This document shows, one piece after another, positions 1 through 8,834 of a DNA stretch of 64,000 bases. A program made the translations under genes and the position numbers. Numbering within the stretch: position 1 is the first letter of the stretch; every line of letters begins with the position of its first letter. The notes under the pieces were generated by a model, which was not told where the DNA came from, ran no database searches, and saw nothing but the letters and a program-made list of their open reading frames with translations. Source of the stretch: Rhodobacterales bacterium HKCCE2091 (GTDB lineage: Bacteria; Pseudomonadota; Alphaproteobacteria; Rhodobacterales; Rhodobacteraceae); assembly GCA_015689685.1 (NCBI GenBank), contig WVSL01000004.1, positions 1-64,000 of the forward strand. Direction: 5' to 3'.

Positions 1-660
1 GGACCCGATGCGGGACGCGGCGGACTGGGCGCCCGCGACCACGCGGTCACCGGCGGCCCCGACGCGGTCGCCCGCGTCGCTGGCAGCGCCGGACAGGCGC
101 TCGCCCAGGCCCGTGCCGCCGTCGTGGTCATCGTCGAAGTAATCGTCCTCGTCGTCCCAGAACGCGTCGTCGTCGGCCCAGAGCCAGTCGTCCTCCGGCT
201 CGCGCATGGCGAGCGGGTCTTCGGGATAGGCGCCGTAGCCGACGCGGTCGTCGAAGGTGGAACGGTTGAGGCCGCCGGGCGCGGTGTAGTCCGCGGCGCG
301 GTCGTAACTGCCCGCATAGCCCGGGACGCCGCCAGTGGCGCGCCGGCGGTCGGGGGCGGGCAGGCGGCGGGGCGCCTCGGCATAGCCGGGCTCGTCGTTC
401 GCCGCGCTGCCCCAGGACTTGCCGCTCATCAGCCAGGCGAGGCCGATGCCGGTCAGGGCCAGCGCCACCGGGTTGCGTTTGACCGAGCGGGTGACGGCGG
501 TGCCGATGTCGGCGCCGTGCTCGCTCAGCCCGCGGCCGATCTCGCGCATGATGCGGTCGGGCGAGAACCGGGCCTGCAGTTCCTCGACGGTCTGGCCGAG
601 TTCGGCACGTTCGCGTTCGATGTCACGTTCGATTTCATCCGGAGTTCTGGTATCAGGCAT
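1..660 (-). CDS. DUF3618 domain protein, partial
   Basis: The gene starts at the ATG at 660 and runs off the left edge with no stop in 220 visible codons, so its C-terminus is missing. Residues 8-30 form the Arg/Glu-rich helix typical of DUF3618 (DEIERDIERERAELGQT). Residues 63-80 are a short membrane-type segment (NPVALALTGIGLAWLMSG). Residues 160-180 are a very acidic Asp/Trp/Tyr patch, and after 181 the chain turns Ala/Gly-rich with repeated AGDRV. The start overlaps the stop of the upstream holin-like gene by 8 nt, so the two are probably co-translated. DUF3618 proteins have no established biochemical role and often sit beside holin-like membrane proteins in alphaproteobacterial stress loci. 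Membrane or envelope association is inferred. Confidence 0.85.
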   Translation of the reverse strand, partial: MPDTRTPDEIERDIERERAELGQTVEELQARFSPDRIMREIGRGLSEHGADIGTAVTRSVKRNPVALALTGIGLAWLMSGKSWGSAANDEPGYAEAPRRLPAPDRRRATGGVPGYAGSYDRAADYTAPGGLNRSTFDDRVGYGAYPEDPLAMREPEDDWLWADDDAFWDDEDDYFDDDHDGGTGLGERLSGAASDAGDRVGAAGDRVVAGAQSAASRIGS

Positions 661-1060
661 TGGTCCGATCTCCCTGGAATGCGCGGGCGTCGCGCTTGAT
701 GTTCTCTGCGGTCCGCGACGGGGCGAGGCTCGACAGCTTGAGATTGCCGGTGCCCTTCGCGATGAGGATCGCGGCAACGACGCCGAGCACGGCACCGACG
801 ATCAGCGCCGACCAGCCGGCCTCCAGGCCGGCCTCGGTCAGCCCGGCCACGACGGCGGCGGACAGGACGTTCAGCGCGGTCAGCGCGATCACGACGGCGG
901 CGACGATCATGCCGATCGCGGCCGCGGCCTTGCGCAGGTTCTGCTCGATCTCGGCGCGGGCGAGGTCGACCTCGCCGCGAACGAGCGACGACACGTGGGT
1001 CAGCGCCTCGCTCAGGAGCGACCCAGTGCTCTCGGTGGTCTTGTGGTCGGTGACGCTCAT
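653..1060 (-). CDS. phage-holin-family (Phage_holin_3_6) membrane protein
   Basis: A 135-aa protein with a charged N-terminal helix (SLVRGEVDLARAEIEQNLRKA) shortened here to its key residues: Arg-Gly-Glu-Val-Asp-Leu-Ala-Arg near residues 28-36, the signature of the Phage_holin_3_6 family. Two hydrophobic segments follow (about 47-72 and 80-102). Despite the family name these are chromosomal inner-membrane proteins, not lysis holins; their function is unknown. ATG at 1060 is chosen because it overlaps the upstream TGA by one base (TGATG); a GTG immediately before it at 1063 is an alternative. It is the third gene of a leftward operon with the 22-aa peptide, the 190-aa helical protein and DUF3618. 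Confidence 0.85.
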   Translation of the reverse strand: MSVTDHKTTESTGSLLSEALTHVSSLVRGEVDLARAEIEQNLRKAAAAIGMIVAAVVIALTALNVLSAAVVAGLTEAGLEAGWSALIVGAVLGVVAAILIAKGTGNLKLSSLAPSRTAENIKRDARAFQGDRTNA

Positions 1061-1632
1061 CACAGCTCTCCCTTCTGCGCTGCAGTGGCCCGGCCGGGCA
1101 CGGTCGAGGGATGGTGCGGCGTGCCGAGCGGGGTGCCGACAATGGCCTCGTCAAGCTCGCGCTCTTCCTCTTCGCTGCCCCACGGGTGGCGCAGGTCGAC
1201 CGAGTTTTCGCGGTTCTGGCGCGAGGCGCGGGCGATCCGGGTCCCGGCAAACCCGAGCAACGCGGCGCCGCCCAGGAAGGCCAGCGGGTTGCGGCGGGCG
1301 AAGTCGGACAGGTCGCCGACGATCTCTCCCAGGTCCTTGTCGCGGACGGTGTCGGAGACATCGGCCAGTGCGCTCGCCATCTGTCCGAAGGTGCGTTCCT
1401 GCGGCGAGCCGGTGCGAAGCTCGTCGGCGGCGTGGCGCAGGGCGTTGCCGATGTCGGACACCTCGTCGGCGAGACTGTCCTTGGCGCGGTTGCCGCGCTT
1501 CGCGGCTTCGTCCAGCGCCTCGTCCTTGAGACTTTTCGCGCCCTTCACGACGTCATCGCGCAGGCCCTGCACGGTATCGGTCGCGGTCTCCCCGCTGTCG
1601 CGGGACGTGGCCGGTGTATCTTGTGTGGTCAT
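1060..1632 (-). CDS. helical stress-associated protein of unknown function
   Basis: A 190-aa hydrophilic protein made mostly of charged, probably coiled helices (residues 20-110, rich in Lys/Asp/Glu/Ala), followed by one hydrophobic segment at about 117-133 (NPLAFLGGAALLGFAG) and an acidic C-terminal tail. This layout resembles DUF883-like and nutrient-deprivation-induced proteins of alphaproteobacteria, which associate with membrane or ribosomes, but I see no motif that fixes a function. It lies 24 nt downstream of the 22-aa peptide gene and its TGA overlaps the ATG of the holin-like gene. The position in this operon and its EcfG-like promoter suggest a role in general stress. Confidence 0.75.
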   Translation of the reverse strand: MTTQDTPATSRDSGETATDTVQGLRDDVVKGAKSLKDEALDEAAKRGNRAKDSLADEVSDIGNALRHAADELRTGSPQERTFGQMASALADVSDTVRDKDLGEIVGDLSDFARRNPLAFLGGAALLGFAGTRIARASRQNRENSVDLRHPWGSEEEERELDEAIVGTPLGTPHHPSTVPGRATAAQKGEL

Positions 1633-1656
1633 GGCTCAAATCCTCTCTCGGTTCGG

Positions 1657-1725
1657 TCACGCAACGAAATTCAGGACGGCAACGACGATCACCATCAGGC
1701 CGACCAGGTAGATTATCGAATTCAT
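1657..1725 (-). CDS. 22-aa single-span membrane peptide
   Basis: A very short gene: ATG at 1725, stop at 1657, product MNSIIYLVGLMVIVVAVLNF followed by Val-Ala. Nearly the whole chain is one transmembrane helix. A strong Shine-Dalgarno (AGGAGG, minus strand about 1732-1737) sits 6 nt before the ATG, which is the main argument that it is translated. Peptides of this pattern (MN-x-IIY-x-VGL-V) are common, usually unannotated, in Alphaproteobacteria. It would be the first gene of the leftward stress operon and lies just downstream of a GGAAC-type promoter. Function unknown; a small membrane-protein regulator is only a guess. Confidence 0.7.
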   Translation of the reverse strand: MNSIIYLVGLMVIVVAVLNFVA

Positions 1726-1757
1726 GCGTTCCTCCTCGGCGATGCGTTCTGCGACTC

Positions 1758-1783
1758 GACGCGCGACCCTCCCCGGAGGTTCC
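1758..1783 (-). promoter_or_regulatory. EcfG-like promoter of the stress operon
   Basis: On the minus strand GGAAC (1783-1779) is followed after 17 nt by CGTC (1761-1758). The general-stress sigma factor EcfG of Alphaproteobacteria recognises GGAAC-N16/17-CGTT, so this matches 8 of 9 positions. Predicted transcription start is near 1752, about 27 nt before the ATG of the 22-aa peptide. The sigma factor itself is not in the window. Confidence 0.5.
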
Positions 1784-1939
1784 AGAGAAGTCGGAAATCG
1801 CGGTTCGGCTGCCGTCGCGGAAGCGGCTGTCGAAGGCGTCGAAACCAGCGCCGTATGGATGGATCTTTCCCGTGGACCCGCTAGGATGGTTGCACTAGCA
1901 ATCGTAGGCCACCGGTCTAGAGAGACGCCGCCGCGGGTA

Positions 1940-3805
1940 ATGAGAGACGACATCTCGACGACGTTTCTGGATGGAGGAGGTCAGCTCGGAGAGCTGATCC
2001 GAAACCATGACTGGGAATCGACCCCGCTCGGCAGTCCGGACACCTGGCCGCAGTCGCTGCGTTCCGCGCTGTCGATCTGCCTGCAATCGTCCTATCCTAC
2101 GGCGATCTACTGGGGGCCGGAGCTTCGCCTCCTGTACAACGACGCGTGGTCGCCGATCCCGGCCGAGCGGCATCCCGACGCGCTCGGGCGGCCGGGGGCC
2201 GAGGTCTGGCCCGATATCTGGGACGTGGTCGGGCCGCAGTTCCGCCAGGTGATCGAGACCGGGGAGGGTTTCTCGACCTACGACCAGATGCTGCCGATGG
2301 TGCGCAACGGCGTCGTGCAGGAAACCTACTGGAACTACAGCTTCACCGCGATCCGGGGCGAGGACGGCGAGGTCGCGGGGATCTTCAACCAGGGCAACGA
2401 GACGACCGAGCAGGTGCTGGCCCGCCGCCAGGCCGAGGAGGACGTGGAACGCTTCGGCTACCTGTTCGAGCAGGCACCGGGCGCGGTCGCCATCCTGCGC
2501 GGCCCGAAGCACGTTTTCGAGATCGTGAACCCCGCCTACGAGGTCCTGATCGGCCGCCGCGACATCGTCGGAAAGCCGGTCGCCGAGGCGCTTCCGGAAG
2601 TCGTATCGCAGGGGTTCGTCGACCTGCTCGACCAGGTCTACCGCAGCGGCGAGCCCTATCGCGGCCACGCCATGCCCGTTGTGCTCGACCGCGAACAGGG
2701 GCCGGAGGAGCGGAACGTCGATTTCGTGTTCCAGCCGGTCACCGACACCGCCGGCAAGCGCTACGGCGTCTTCGTGCAGGCGACCGACGTGACGGACACG
2801 ATCCGCGCAGAGGGCGCGCTGCGCGACAGCGAGGAACGCTACCACGCCATCGTCAATTCCATCGACCAGATGATCTGGTCGACCCGGCCCGATGGCTACC
2901 ACGACTACTACAACGACCGCTGGTACGAGTTCACCGGCGTGCCCCACGGCACCACGGACGGCGAGGAATGGAACGGCATGTTCCATCCCGATGACCAGGA
3001 ACGCGCCTGGGCGGTCTGGCGTCACAGTCTCGAAACCGGCGAGCCCTACCACATCGAGTATCGCCTGAGGCACCGGTCGGGTCAGTACCGGTGGGTCATC
3101 GGCCGCGCCCAGTGCGTGCGCGGACCGGATGGCAAGATCGCGCGCTGGTACGGGACCTGCACCGACATCCACGACCTGAAGGTGGCGGAGGACGCGCGGC
3201 AACTGGTGCTGCGAGAGCTCAATCACCGGGTCAAGAACCTGTTCTCCATCGTCGCCGGGATGGTCTCGATCACCGCGCGGTCCACCACCACAGCGGCCGA
3301 GATGGGCGACGTGTTGCGCGGACGGCTGCACGCGCTGTCGACCGCCCATGACCTGATCCGCGTCGGGAGCAGCCTGCGCGACGCGCCATCCGCCGCGCCG
3401 CTCGCCGCCCTCGTGTCCCAGATCGTGAAGCCCCATGTCGCGGACGAGGACCAGGTGGCGCTCGACGGGCCGGAAATGACAGTGGGCGAGGACGCCAGTA
3501 CGGGGCTCGCGCTGATCCTGCACGAACTGGCGACGAACGCGGCGAAATACGGCGCGTTCCGCGACCCCGAGGGCACGCTGGCGGTGCGCTGGCATTCCGA
3601 CGGCGAGACCCTGACCGTGGCATGGGAGGAAACCTGCCCCGGCCTCGAGATCCGCGCGCCGGAGACGGTAGGTTTCGGCAGCCGCCTGGTCGCCTCCACC
3701 GTGGAAGGCCAACTCGGCGGCAGCATCGACCAAAGGTGGGAGGAAAGCGGCGTGAAGATCGCGCTGCGGCTTCCCGCCGGCCGGATCGTCGCCGGTTCCG
3801 CCTGA
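1940..3805 (+). CDS. PAS-domain HWE-family sensor histidine kinase
   Basis: A 621-aa soluble sensor kinase. The N-terminal ~170 residues are a GAF/PAS-like input domain seen in many HWE kinases (DWESTPLGSPDTWPQSLR near 19-36). Two PAS domains follow, about 170-290 and 300-415, the second a PAS_3 fold with a PAC segment (YRLRHRSGQYRWV). The phosphoacceptor is His429 in LRELNHRVKNL, and the ATP-binding domain carries the N-box (ILHELATNAAKYGAF) and the WEE motif that gives the HWE family its name. There are no membrane spans. The start at 1940 is chosen because similarity to the family begins there; upstream in-frame ATGs (1886, 1724) would add low-complexity sequence. No response regulator is adjacent, so the partner is unknown; HWE kinases often feed the PhyR-EcfG stress pathway. 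Confidence 0.9.
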   Translation: MRDDISTTFLDGGGQLGELIRNHDWESTPLGSPDTWPQSLRSALSICLQSSYPTAIYWGPELRLLYNDAWSPIPAERHPDALGRPGAEVWPDIWDVVGPQFRQVIETGEGFSTYDQMLPMVRNGVVQETYWNYSFTAIRGEDGEVAGIFNQGNETTEQVLARRQAEEDVERFGYLFEQAPGAVAILRGPKHVFEIVNPAYEVLIGRRDIVGKPVAEALPEVVSQGFVDLLDQVYRSGEPYRGHAMPVVLDREQGPEERNVDFVFQPVTDTAGKRYGVFVQATDVTDTIRAEGALRDSEERYHAIVNSIDQMIWSTRPDGYHDYYNDRWYEFTGVPHGTTDGEEWNGMFHPDDQERAWAVWRHSLETGEPYHIEYRLRHRSGQYRWVIGRAQCVRGPDGKIARWYGTCTDIHDLKVAEDARQLVLRELNHRVKNLFSIVAGMVSITARSTTTAAEMGDVLRGRLHALSTAHDLIRVGSSLRDAPSAAPLAALVSQIVKPHVADEDQVALDGPEMTVGEDASTGLALILHELATNAAKYGAFRDPEGTLAVRWHSDGETLTVAWEETCPGLEIRAPETVGFGSRLVASTVEGQLGGSIDQRWEESGVKIALRLPAGRIVAGSA

Positions 3806-3900
3806 GGCGGCGGCGGTCCGCGGGGCCGTGACCTGCCGGACCGCACCCGCCCCGACCCACTGAAATTCCGACCTGACGCCACGCCCGGTTTCCGCCCGAC

Positions 3901-3925
3901 GGAACGACCTCGGGTCTCGGCGGTT
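3901..3925 (+). promoter_or_regulatory. EcfG-like promoter upstream of katE
   Basis: GGAAC at 3901-3905 is followed after 16 nt by GGTT at 3922-3925, one mismatch from the EcfG consensus GGAAC-N16/17-CGTT. Transcription would begin near 3931, giving a leader of about 160 nt before the katE ATG. A large-subunit catalase is a typical general-stress target, which supports the call, but it rests on motif matching only. Confidence 0.5.
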
Positions 3926-4091
3926 GCACGACTGGAGGGAGGCGATCCCGGCCGTCCGGGGACAGCCCCGGCCAGCGGCCCGGACGTCGCGGCGGCGGTG
4001 CCACGAGCCAGGGGCACCCGTCGCCGAGACCACCACGCGAACGGCCCCGAGGGGCCTGCCAGTGACCGGAAACGCACCGAAGGATCGAAGA

Positions 4092-6164
4092 ATGGCACGC
4101 ACGACCCTTACCGACGCCCCCGCGGGCGGAGAGACCCACCAGACCGCCAGCGGCGCCGACGACACGCTCACCACGTCGCAGGGCGTGCCGGTGGCGGACG
4201 ACCAGAACACCCTGCGCGCCGGCCCGCGCGGACCGGCGCTGCTGGAGGATTTCCACTTCCGCGAGAAGATCTTCCACTTCGACCACGAACGCATCCCCGA
4301 GCGCGTGGTCCATGCCCGAGGCTACGGCGCGCACGGCTATTTCGAGACGCTGGAGGCGATCCCCGAACTGACCTCCGCCGACATCTTCCAGCGCAAGGGC
4401 GAGAAGACCGAGGCCTTCGTCCGCTTTTCCACCGTCGCTGGCAGCAAGGGGTCGCCCGACCTCGCCCGCGACGTGCGCGGTTTCGCGGTCAAGCTCTACA
4501 CGCAGGAAGGCAACTGGGACATCGTCGGCAACAACATCCCGGTCTTCTTCATCCAGGACGCGATGAAGTTCCCCGACCTGATCCACGCGGCGAAGCCCGA
4601 ACCCGACCGGGCCTTCCCGCAGGCGCAGACGGCGCATGACAACTTCTGGGATTTCGTGTCGCTGATGCCCGAGGCGATGAACATGGTCATGTGGATCATG
4701 TCCGACCGCACCATTCCGCGATCCCTGCGGACGATGGAAGGCTTCGGGGTGCATACCTTCCGGCTGGTGAACGCCGAGGGCAAGTCGCACTACGTCAAGT
4801 TCCACTGGAAGCCCAAGCAGGGGGTGCAATCGGTGCTGTGGGACGAGGCGGTGAAGATCAACGGCGCCGATCCCGACTTCCACCGCCGCGACCTGTGGGA
4901 CGCGATCCAGGCCGGGGACTACCCGGAATGGGAACTGGGCCTGCAGGTGTTCGACGACGAGTTCGCGGACAGCTTCGATTTCGACATCCTCGACGCGACC
5001 AAGCTGATCCCCGAGGAAATCGTTCCGATCCGCGTCGTCGGCCGGCTCGTGCTCGACCGCGTGGTCGACAACTTCTTCGCGGAGACCGAGCAGGTCGCGT
5101 TCTGCACCCAGAACATCGTGCCGGGGATCGACTTCACGAACGACCCGCTCCTGCAGGGGCGGAACTTCAGCTATCTCGACACGCAGATCAAGCGGCTCGG
5201 CGGGCCGAACTTCACCCACATCCCGATCAACGCCCCGCGCTGCCCGTTCCGGCATTTCCAGCAGGACGGCCACATGGCGATGCACAACCCGCGCGGGCGC
5301 GCCAACTACGAGCCGAATTCCTGGGGCGAACAGGGCGGCCCGCGCGAGAACCCCGAGCGCGGCTACAAGTCCTTCCCCGAGCCGGTGTCGGGCGAGAAGG
5401 GCCGGGTGCGGTCGGAAACCTTCGCCGACCACTACAGCCAGGCGCGGCAATTCTACCTGAGCCAGACCGCGATCGAGCAGGGCCACATCGCCAATGCGCT
5501 GGTGTTCGAGCTGTCGAAGGTCGAGACCGTCGCGATCCGCGAACGCCTGCTGAGCCACCTGCCGAACATCGACGCCGACCTCGCGGCCAGGGTCGCCGAC
5601 GGGCTCGGGATGGACGTGCCGGAGGCAGCGACGCCCGCGCGCCCGGTGATCGAGACGGAACCCTCGCCCGCGCTGTCGATCCTCGCCAACCCGCCGGGCA
5701 CGTTCCGCGGCCGCAAGCTCGGCCTCGTGCTGACCGACGGGGTCGATGGCGGGCTGGTGTCCGCGATCCAGGACGCCGTGGCGGCGGAAGGCGGGATGGT
5801 CGAGATCGTCGCGCCGAAGGTCGGCGGGGTGAAGACCTCGCGCGGCAAGCTGGTGCCGGCGGACCAGAAGATCGACGGTGCGCCCTCGGTCCTCTACGAC
5901 GCGGTCGCGATACTCGCCTCGGAAGACGGCGCGGCGGAACTCGCCGGCCAGCATCCCGCCCGCACCTTCGTCGCCGATGCCTTCGCGCACTCGAAGTTCA
6001 TCGGGCTGACCGAGGCCGCGAAGACCGGTCTGTTCGACCGCGCCGTGCCGCAGGACGCGGATGACGGCGTGATGGTGCTCGGCTCCGCCGACGACGTCGA
6101 GGGCTTCGTCGGCCGCCTGAAGGAGATCCGGTTCTGGAACCGGGTCGACGCCGACAGGGCATGA
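4092..6164 (+). CDS. katE: large-subunit heme catalase (HPII type)
   Basis: A 690-aa monofunctional catalase that converts hydrogen peroxide to water and oxygen. The N-terminal ~500 residues are the catalase core: catalytic His74 ([12 protein letters not shown]), Asn147 ([11 protein letters not shown]) and the proximal heme ligand Tyr361 (NFSYLDTQ). Residues from about 535 onward form the extra flavodoxin-like domain that marks large-subunit clade 2 catalases. The ATG at 4092 is preceded by AAGGA about 9 nt upstream; reading further upstream in frame gives Arg-rich noise. Cytoplasmic, no signal peptide. An EcfG-like promoter lies 170 nt upstream and a GC-rich hairpin follows the stop. Confidence 0.96.
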   Translation: MARTTLTDAPAGGETHQTASGADDTLTTSQGVPVADDQNTLRAGPRGPALLEDFHFREKIFHFDHERIPERVVHARGYGAHGYFETLEAIPELTSADIFQRKGEKTEAFVRFSTVAGSKGSPDLARDVRGFAVKLYTQEGNWDIVGNNIPVFFIQDAMKFPDLIHAAKPEPDRAFPQAQTAHDNFWDFVSLMPEAMNMVMWIMSDRTIPRSLRTMEGFGVHTFRLVNAEGKSHYVKFHWKPKQGVQSVLWDEAVKINGADPDFHRRDLWDAIQAGDYPEWELGLQVFDDEFADSFDFDILDATKLIPEEIVPIRVVGRLVLDRVVDNFFAETEQVAFCTQNIVPGIDFTNDPLLQGRNFSYLDTQIKRLGGPNFTHIPINAPRCPFRHFQQDGHMAMHNPRGRANYEPNSWGEQGGPRENPERGYKSFPEPVSGEKGRVRSETFADHYSQARQFYLSQTAIEQGHIANALVFELSKVETVAIRERLLSHLPNIDADLAARVADGLGMDVPEAATPARPVIETEPSPALSILANPPGTFRGRKLGLVLTDGVDGGLVSAIQDAVAAEGGMVEIVAPKVGGVKTSRGKLVPADQKIDGAPSVLYDAVAILASEDGAAELAGQHPARTFVADAFAHSKFIGLTEAAKTGLFDRAVPQDADDGVMVLGSADDVEGFVGRLKEIRFWNRVDADRA

Positions 6165-6170
6165 CCACCC

Positions 6171-6203
6171 GGGCGGGCGCGGGGATTGCCGCCGCGCCCG
6201 CCC
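6171..6203 (+). terminator. GC hairpin after katE
   Basis: A 12-bp perfect stem (GGGCGGGCGCGG at 6171-6182 with CCGCGCCCGCCC at 6192-6203) and a 9-nt loop begin 6 nt after the katE stop. There is no T-run after it, so it may be a weak intrinsic terminator or an mRNA 3' end stabiliser. Confidence 0.5.
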
Positions 6204-6243
6204 CGCCACTATGCGGCGCGGTCCGCCGAACTAGATATGTGTC

Positions 6244-7248
6244 ATGGCGGACGTGCTGACCTTCACCGACAGCGGGATCTATTGCCCGGCCGGCGACTTC
6301 TACATCGACCCCTGGCGGCCGGTGACGAAGGCGCTGGTGACGCATGGCCATTCCGACCACGCGCGGCCCGGGATGGGCCGCTACCTCGCCACCCGCGCCG
6401 CCGCGCCGGTGATCCGCTACCGGCTCGGCGACGAGGCCGAGATCGGGACCATCGACTACGGCGAGACGCGGCGGATCGGCGACGCGCAGGTGTCGTTTCA
6501 CCCCGCGGGCCACGTCCCCGGGTCGGCGCAGATCCGCGTCGAGGTGAAAGGCGAGGCCTGGGTCGTGTCGGGCGACTACAAGACCGTGGACGATGGCCTG
6601 TCCGAACCCTTCGAGCCGATCCGCTGCCATGCCTTCATCAGCGAATGCACCTTCGGCCTGCCGATCTTCAAGTGGACCGCGCCCGGCGTGCTCGCGCGGC
6701 AGCTCAACCTCTGGTGGGCAGGCAACGCGGCGGCGGGGCGTCCGTCCATCGTCGGGGCCTACGCGCTCGGCAAGGCGCAACGGCTGATGCGCACGGTCGA
6801 TCCGTCGATCGGCCCGATCCTGACCGCGACCGCGGTCGAGAACATCAACGAGGTGCTGCGCGGGCAGGGGATCGACCTGCCCGAAACCGTGCGGATCACC
6901 GACGAGGTGTCGGCGCGAACGCATCTCGGGGCGCTGATCGTCGCGACGCCCGGCAGCACCACGCATAACTGGGTGCGCCGTTTTCCCGGCGCGTCCACCG
7001 CCTTCGCCTCCGGCTGGATGGCACTGCGCGGGGTCCGGCGGCGGCGCGGCACGGACCGGGGCTTCGTCGTTTCGGACCATGCCGACTGGGCCGGTCTGAA
7101 CGACGCGATCCGGGCCACGGGGGCGGAACGTGTCTTCGTGACCCACGGCTATACCGGGCCGTTCCGTCGGCACCTGGAGGAACAGGGCTACGACGCCCGC
7201 GTGGTGGCCACGGAATACACCGGCGACGATGCGGACGACGCGGCATGA
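6244..7248 (+). CDS. ligase-associated DNA exonuclease (metallo-beta-lactamase fold)
   Basis: A 334-aa nuclease of the metallo-beta-lactamase/beta-CASP type. The metal-binding motif HGHSDH is at residues 34-39, a further Gly-His (PAGHVPGSAQ) follows near 90, then Ser-Gly-Asp-Tyr (VVSGDYK) near 115, and a late SDHADW/THGY pair. This arrangement fits the ligase-associated exonucleases that trim 3' ends of damaged DNA. Its last four bases overlap the start of the DNA ligase gene (ATGA), so the two are made together. In other bacteria the pair occurs with an Lhr-type helicase and a phosphoesterase; neither is next to it here. Confidence 0.92.
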   Translation: MADVLTFTDSGIYCPAGDFYIDPWRPVTKALVTHGHSDHARPGMGRYLATRAAAPVIRYRLGDEAEIGTIDYGETRRIGDAQVSFHPAGHVPGSAQIRVEVKGEAWVVSGDYKTVDDGLSEPFEPIRCHAFISECTFGLPIFKWTAPGVLARQLNLWWAGNAAAGRPSIVGAYALGKAQRLMRTVDPSIGPILTATAVENINEVLRGQGIDLPETVRITDEVSARTHLGALIVATPGSTTHNWVRRFPGASTAFASGWMALRGVRRRRGTDRGFVVSDHADWAGLNDAIRATGAERVFVTHGYTGPFRRHLEEQGYDARVVATEYTGDDADDAA

Positions 7249-8834
7249 GACGCTTCGCCGCCCTGTTCGCCCGCATCGACGAAAGCACGAAGACGAACGC
7301 GAAGGTCGAGGCGCTGGCGGAATACCTGGCCGAGGCTCCGCCCGAGGACCGGCTCTGGACCGTGGCGCTGTTCACCGGGCGGCGGCCGAAGCGCGTTGTG
7401 ACGGCGACGCGGCTGCGGGAGTGGGCGGCCGGGATCGCGGGCCTGCCGGACTGGCTGTTCGAGGAATGCTACCATGTCGTCGGCGACCTCGCGGAGACGA
7501 TTAGCCTCGTCCTTCCGGAACCTACGGAGCAAAGCGACCGCAGCCTCAGCGAGTGGATCGCGGAGGTGAAGGCGCTGTCCGGGCTGGACGAGGACGACCG
7601 CCGCGCGGCGGTCGTCGCGGCCTGGGACGGTCTCGATACGCAACAGCGGTTCTTGTACAACAAGCTCCTGACCGGCGGGTTCAGGGTTGGCGTCAGCGCC
7701 AAGCTGATGACCCGCGCGCTGGCGCGGTCGACGGGCCAGGACGAGGCCGCGCTGACCCACAAGCTGATGGGAAGCTGGACGCCCGAGACGACGACCTGGG
7801 ACCGGCTGATCGAGGACGAGGATCCGGCTGCCGACCTGTCGCGGCCCTACCCGTTCTACCTCGCCCACCAGGTCGATGATCCGGCGGAACTCGGCGACCC
7901 GGCGGAGTGGCACGCGGAGCGGAAGTGGGATGGCATACGCGGGCAGGTCATCCTGCGCGGCGGCGACCATCATGTCTGGTCGCGGGGCGAGGAACTGATG
8001 ACCGACCGTTTCCCCGAGCTGGCGCAACTTCGCGATTTCCTGCCCGAAGGCACGGTCATCGACGGGGAGATCCTCGCCTTCGCCGACGAGACGCCGCTCA
8101 GCTTCAACGCCCTGCAGAAGCGGATCGGGCTGAAGAAGGTCTCCGCGAAGGCGATGCGCGACTCGCCCGTCGCGTTCATGGCCTACGACCTGCTCGAATC
8201 CGGCGGGCAGGACATCCGTCAGACGCCGTTCGCCGACCGTCGTGCCGCGCTGGCGGCCCTGTTGCAGGCGGTCCCGCCCGGGATCCCCCTGCGCCTGTCG
8301 CCCGAGGTGCCGTTCGACAGCTGGCCCGCGCTTGCAGAGGTGCGCGAGCGGTCGCGCGATCACAACGTCGAGGGGTTGATGATAAAGCGCCGCGACAGTC
8401 CGTACCTCGCCGGGCGGAAGCGCGGCGACTGGTGGAAGTGGAAGGTCGATCCGCTGACCATCGACGCGGTGATGATCTACGCGCAGTCGGGCCACGGGCG
8501 CCGCGCCAACCTGTTCACCGACTACACCTTCGCGGTCTGGAACGGCGACGAGCTGACGCCGTTCACGAAGGCTTATTCCGGCCTGACCGACGCCGAGTTT
8601 CGCGAGATCACGGCCTGGGTCCGCCGCAACACGTTGCAGAAGTTCGGACCGGTCCGGCAGGTGACCCCGACACATGTCTTCGAGATCGCGTTCGAGGGGA
8701 TCCAGCCGTCCAACCGCCACAAGTCCGGTGTCGCCCTGCGCTTCCCGCGCATGCTGCGCTGGCGGAAGGACAAGCCGGCATCGGAGGCCAATACGCTCGA
8801 CGACCTGAACGAGATGCTCGCGCTTTACGGCTGA
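7245..8834 (+). CDS. ATP-dependent DNA ligase
   Basis: A 529-aa ligase. Residues 1-200 are the N-terminal helical DNA-binding domain, and the nucleotidyltransferase core starts with the adenylated lysine Lys227 in ERKWDGIRG (KxDG). Further motifs include DGEILAF, the EGLMIKRRDSPY segment and the WWKWKVDPL motif near residue 400. The C-terminal OB domain ends with an FEIAFEGIQ/RFPR motif. It seals nicks using ATP, unlike the NAD-dependent replicative LigA, and together with the exonuclease probably works in repair. Its 3' end overlaps the convergent downstream gene by 10 nt. Confidence 0.95.
   Translation: MRRFAALFARIDESTKTNAKVEALAEYLAEAPPEDRLWTVALFTGRRPKRVVTATRLREWAAGIAGLPDWLFEECYHVVGDLAETISLVLPEPTEQSDRSLSEWIAEVKALSGLDEDDRRAAVVAAWDGLDTQQRFLYNKLLTGGFRVGVSAKLMTRALARSTGQDEAALTHKLMGSWTPETTTWDRLIEDEDPAADLSRPYPFYLAHQVDDPAELGDPAEWHAERKWDGIRGQVILRGGDHHVWSRGEELMTDRFPELAQLRDFLPEGTVIDGEILAFADETPLSFNALQKRIGLKKVSAKAMRDSPVAFMAYDLLESGGQDIRQTPFADRRAALAALLQAVPPGIPLRLSPEVPFDSWPALAEVRERSRDHNVEGLMIKRRDSPYLAGRKRGDWWKWKVDPLTIDAVMIYAQSGHGRRANLFTDYTFAVWNGDELTPFTKAYSGLTDAEFREITAWVRRNTLQKFGPVRQVTPTHVFEIAFEGIQPSNRHKSGVALRFPRMLRWRKDKPASEANTLDDLNEMLALYG

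Noticed and set aside
653-1060. Prophage lysis holin
   Set aside because: The family name is misleading; no endolysin or other phage gene is nearby and the neighbours are stress genes.
3924-4091. N-terminal extension of katE by 56 codons from a TTG at 3924
   Set aside because: It would start inside the predicted -10 element, and the added residues are Arg/Pro-rich and unlike catalases.
1895-4294. A 799-codon leftward open frame antisense to the histidine kinase and the start of katE
   Set aside because: It has no ribosome site or domain and is the GC-driven shadow of two well-supported rightward genes.
3270-6209. A 979-codon leftward open frame antisense to katE
   Set aside because: Composition is Arg/Gly/Val-rich noise mirroring the catalase codons; katE is unambiguous.
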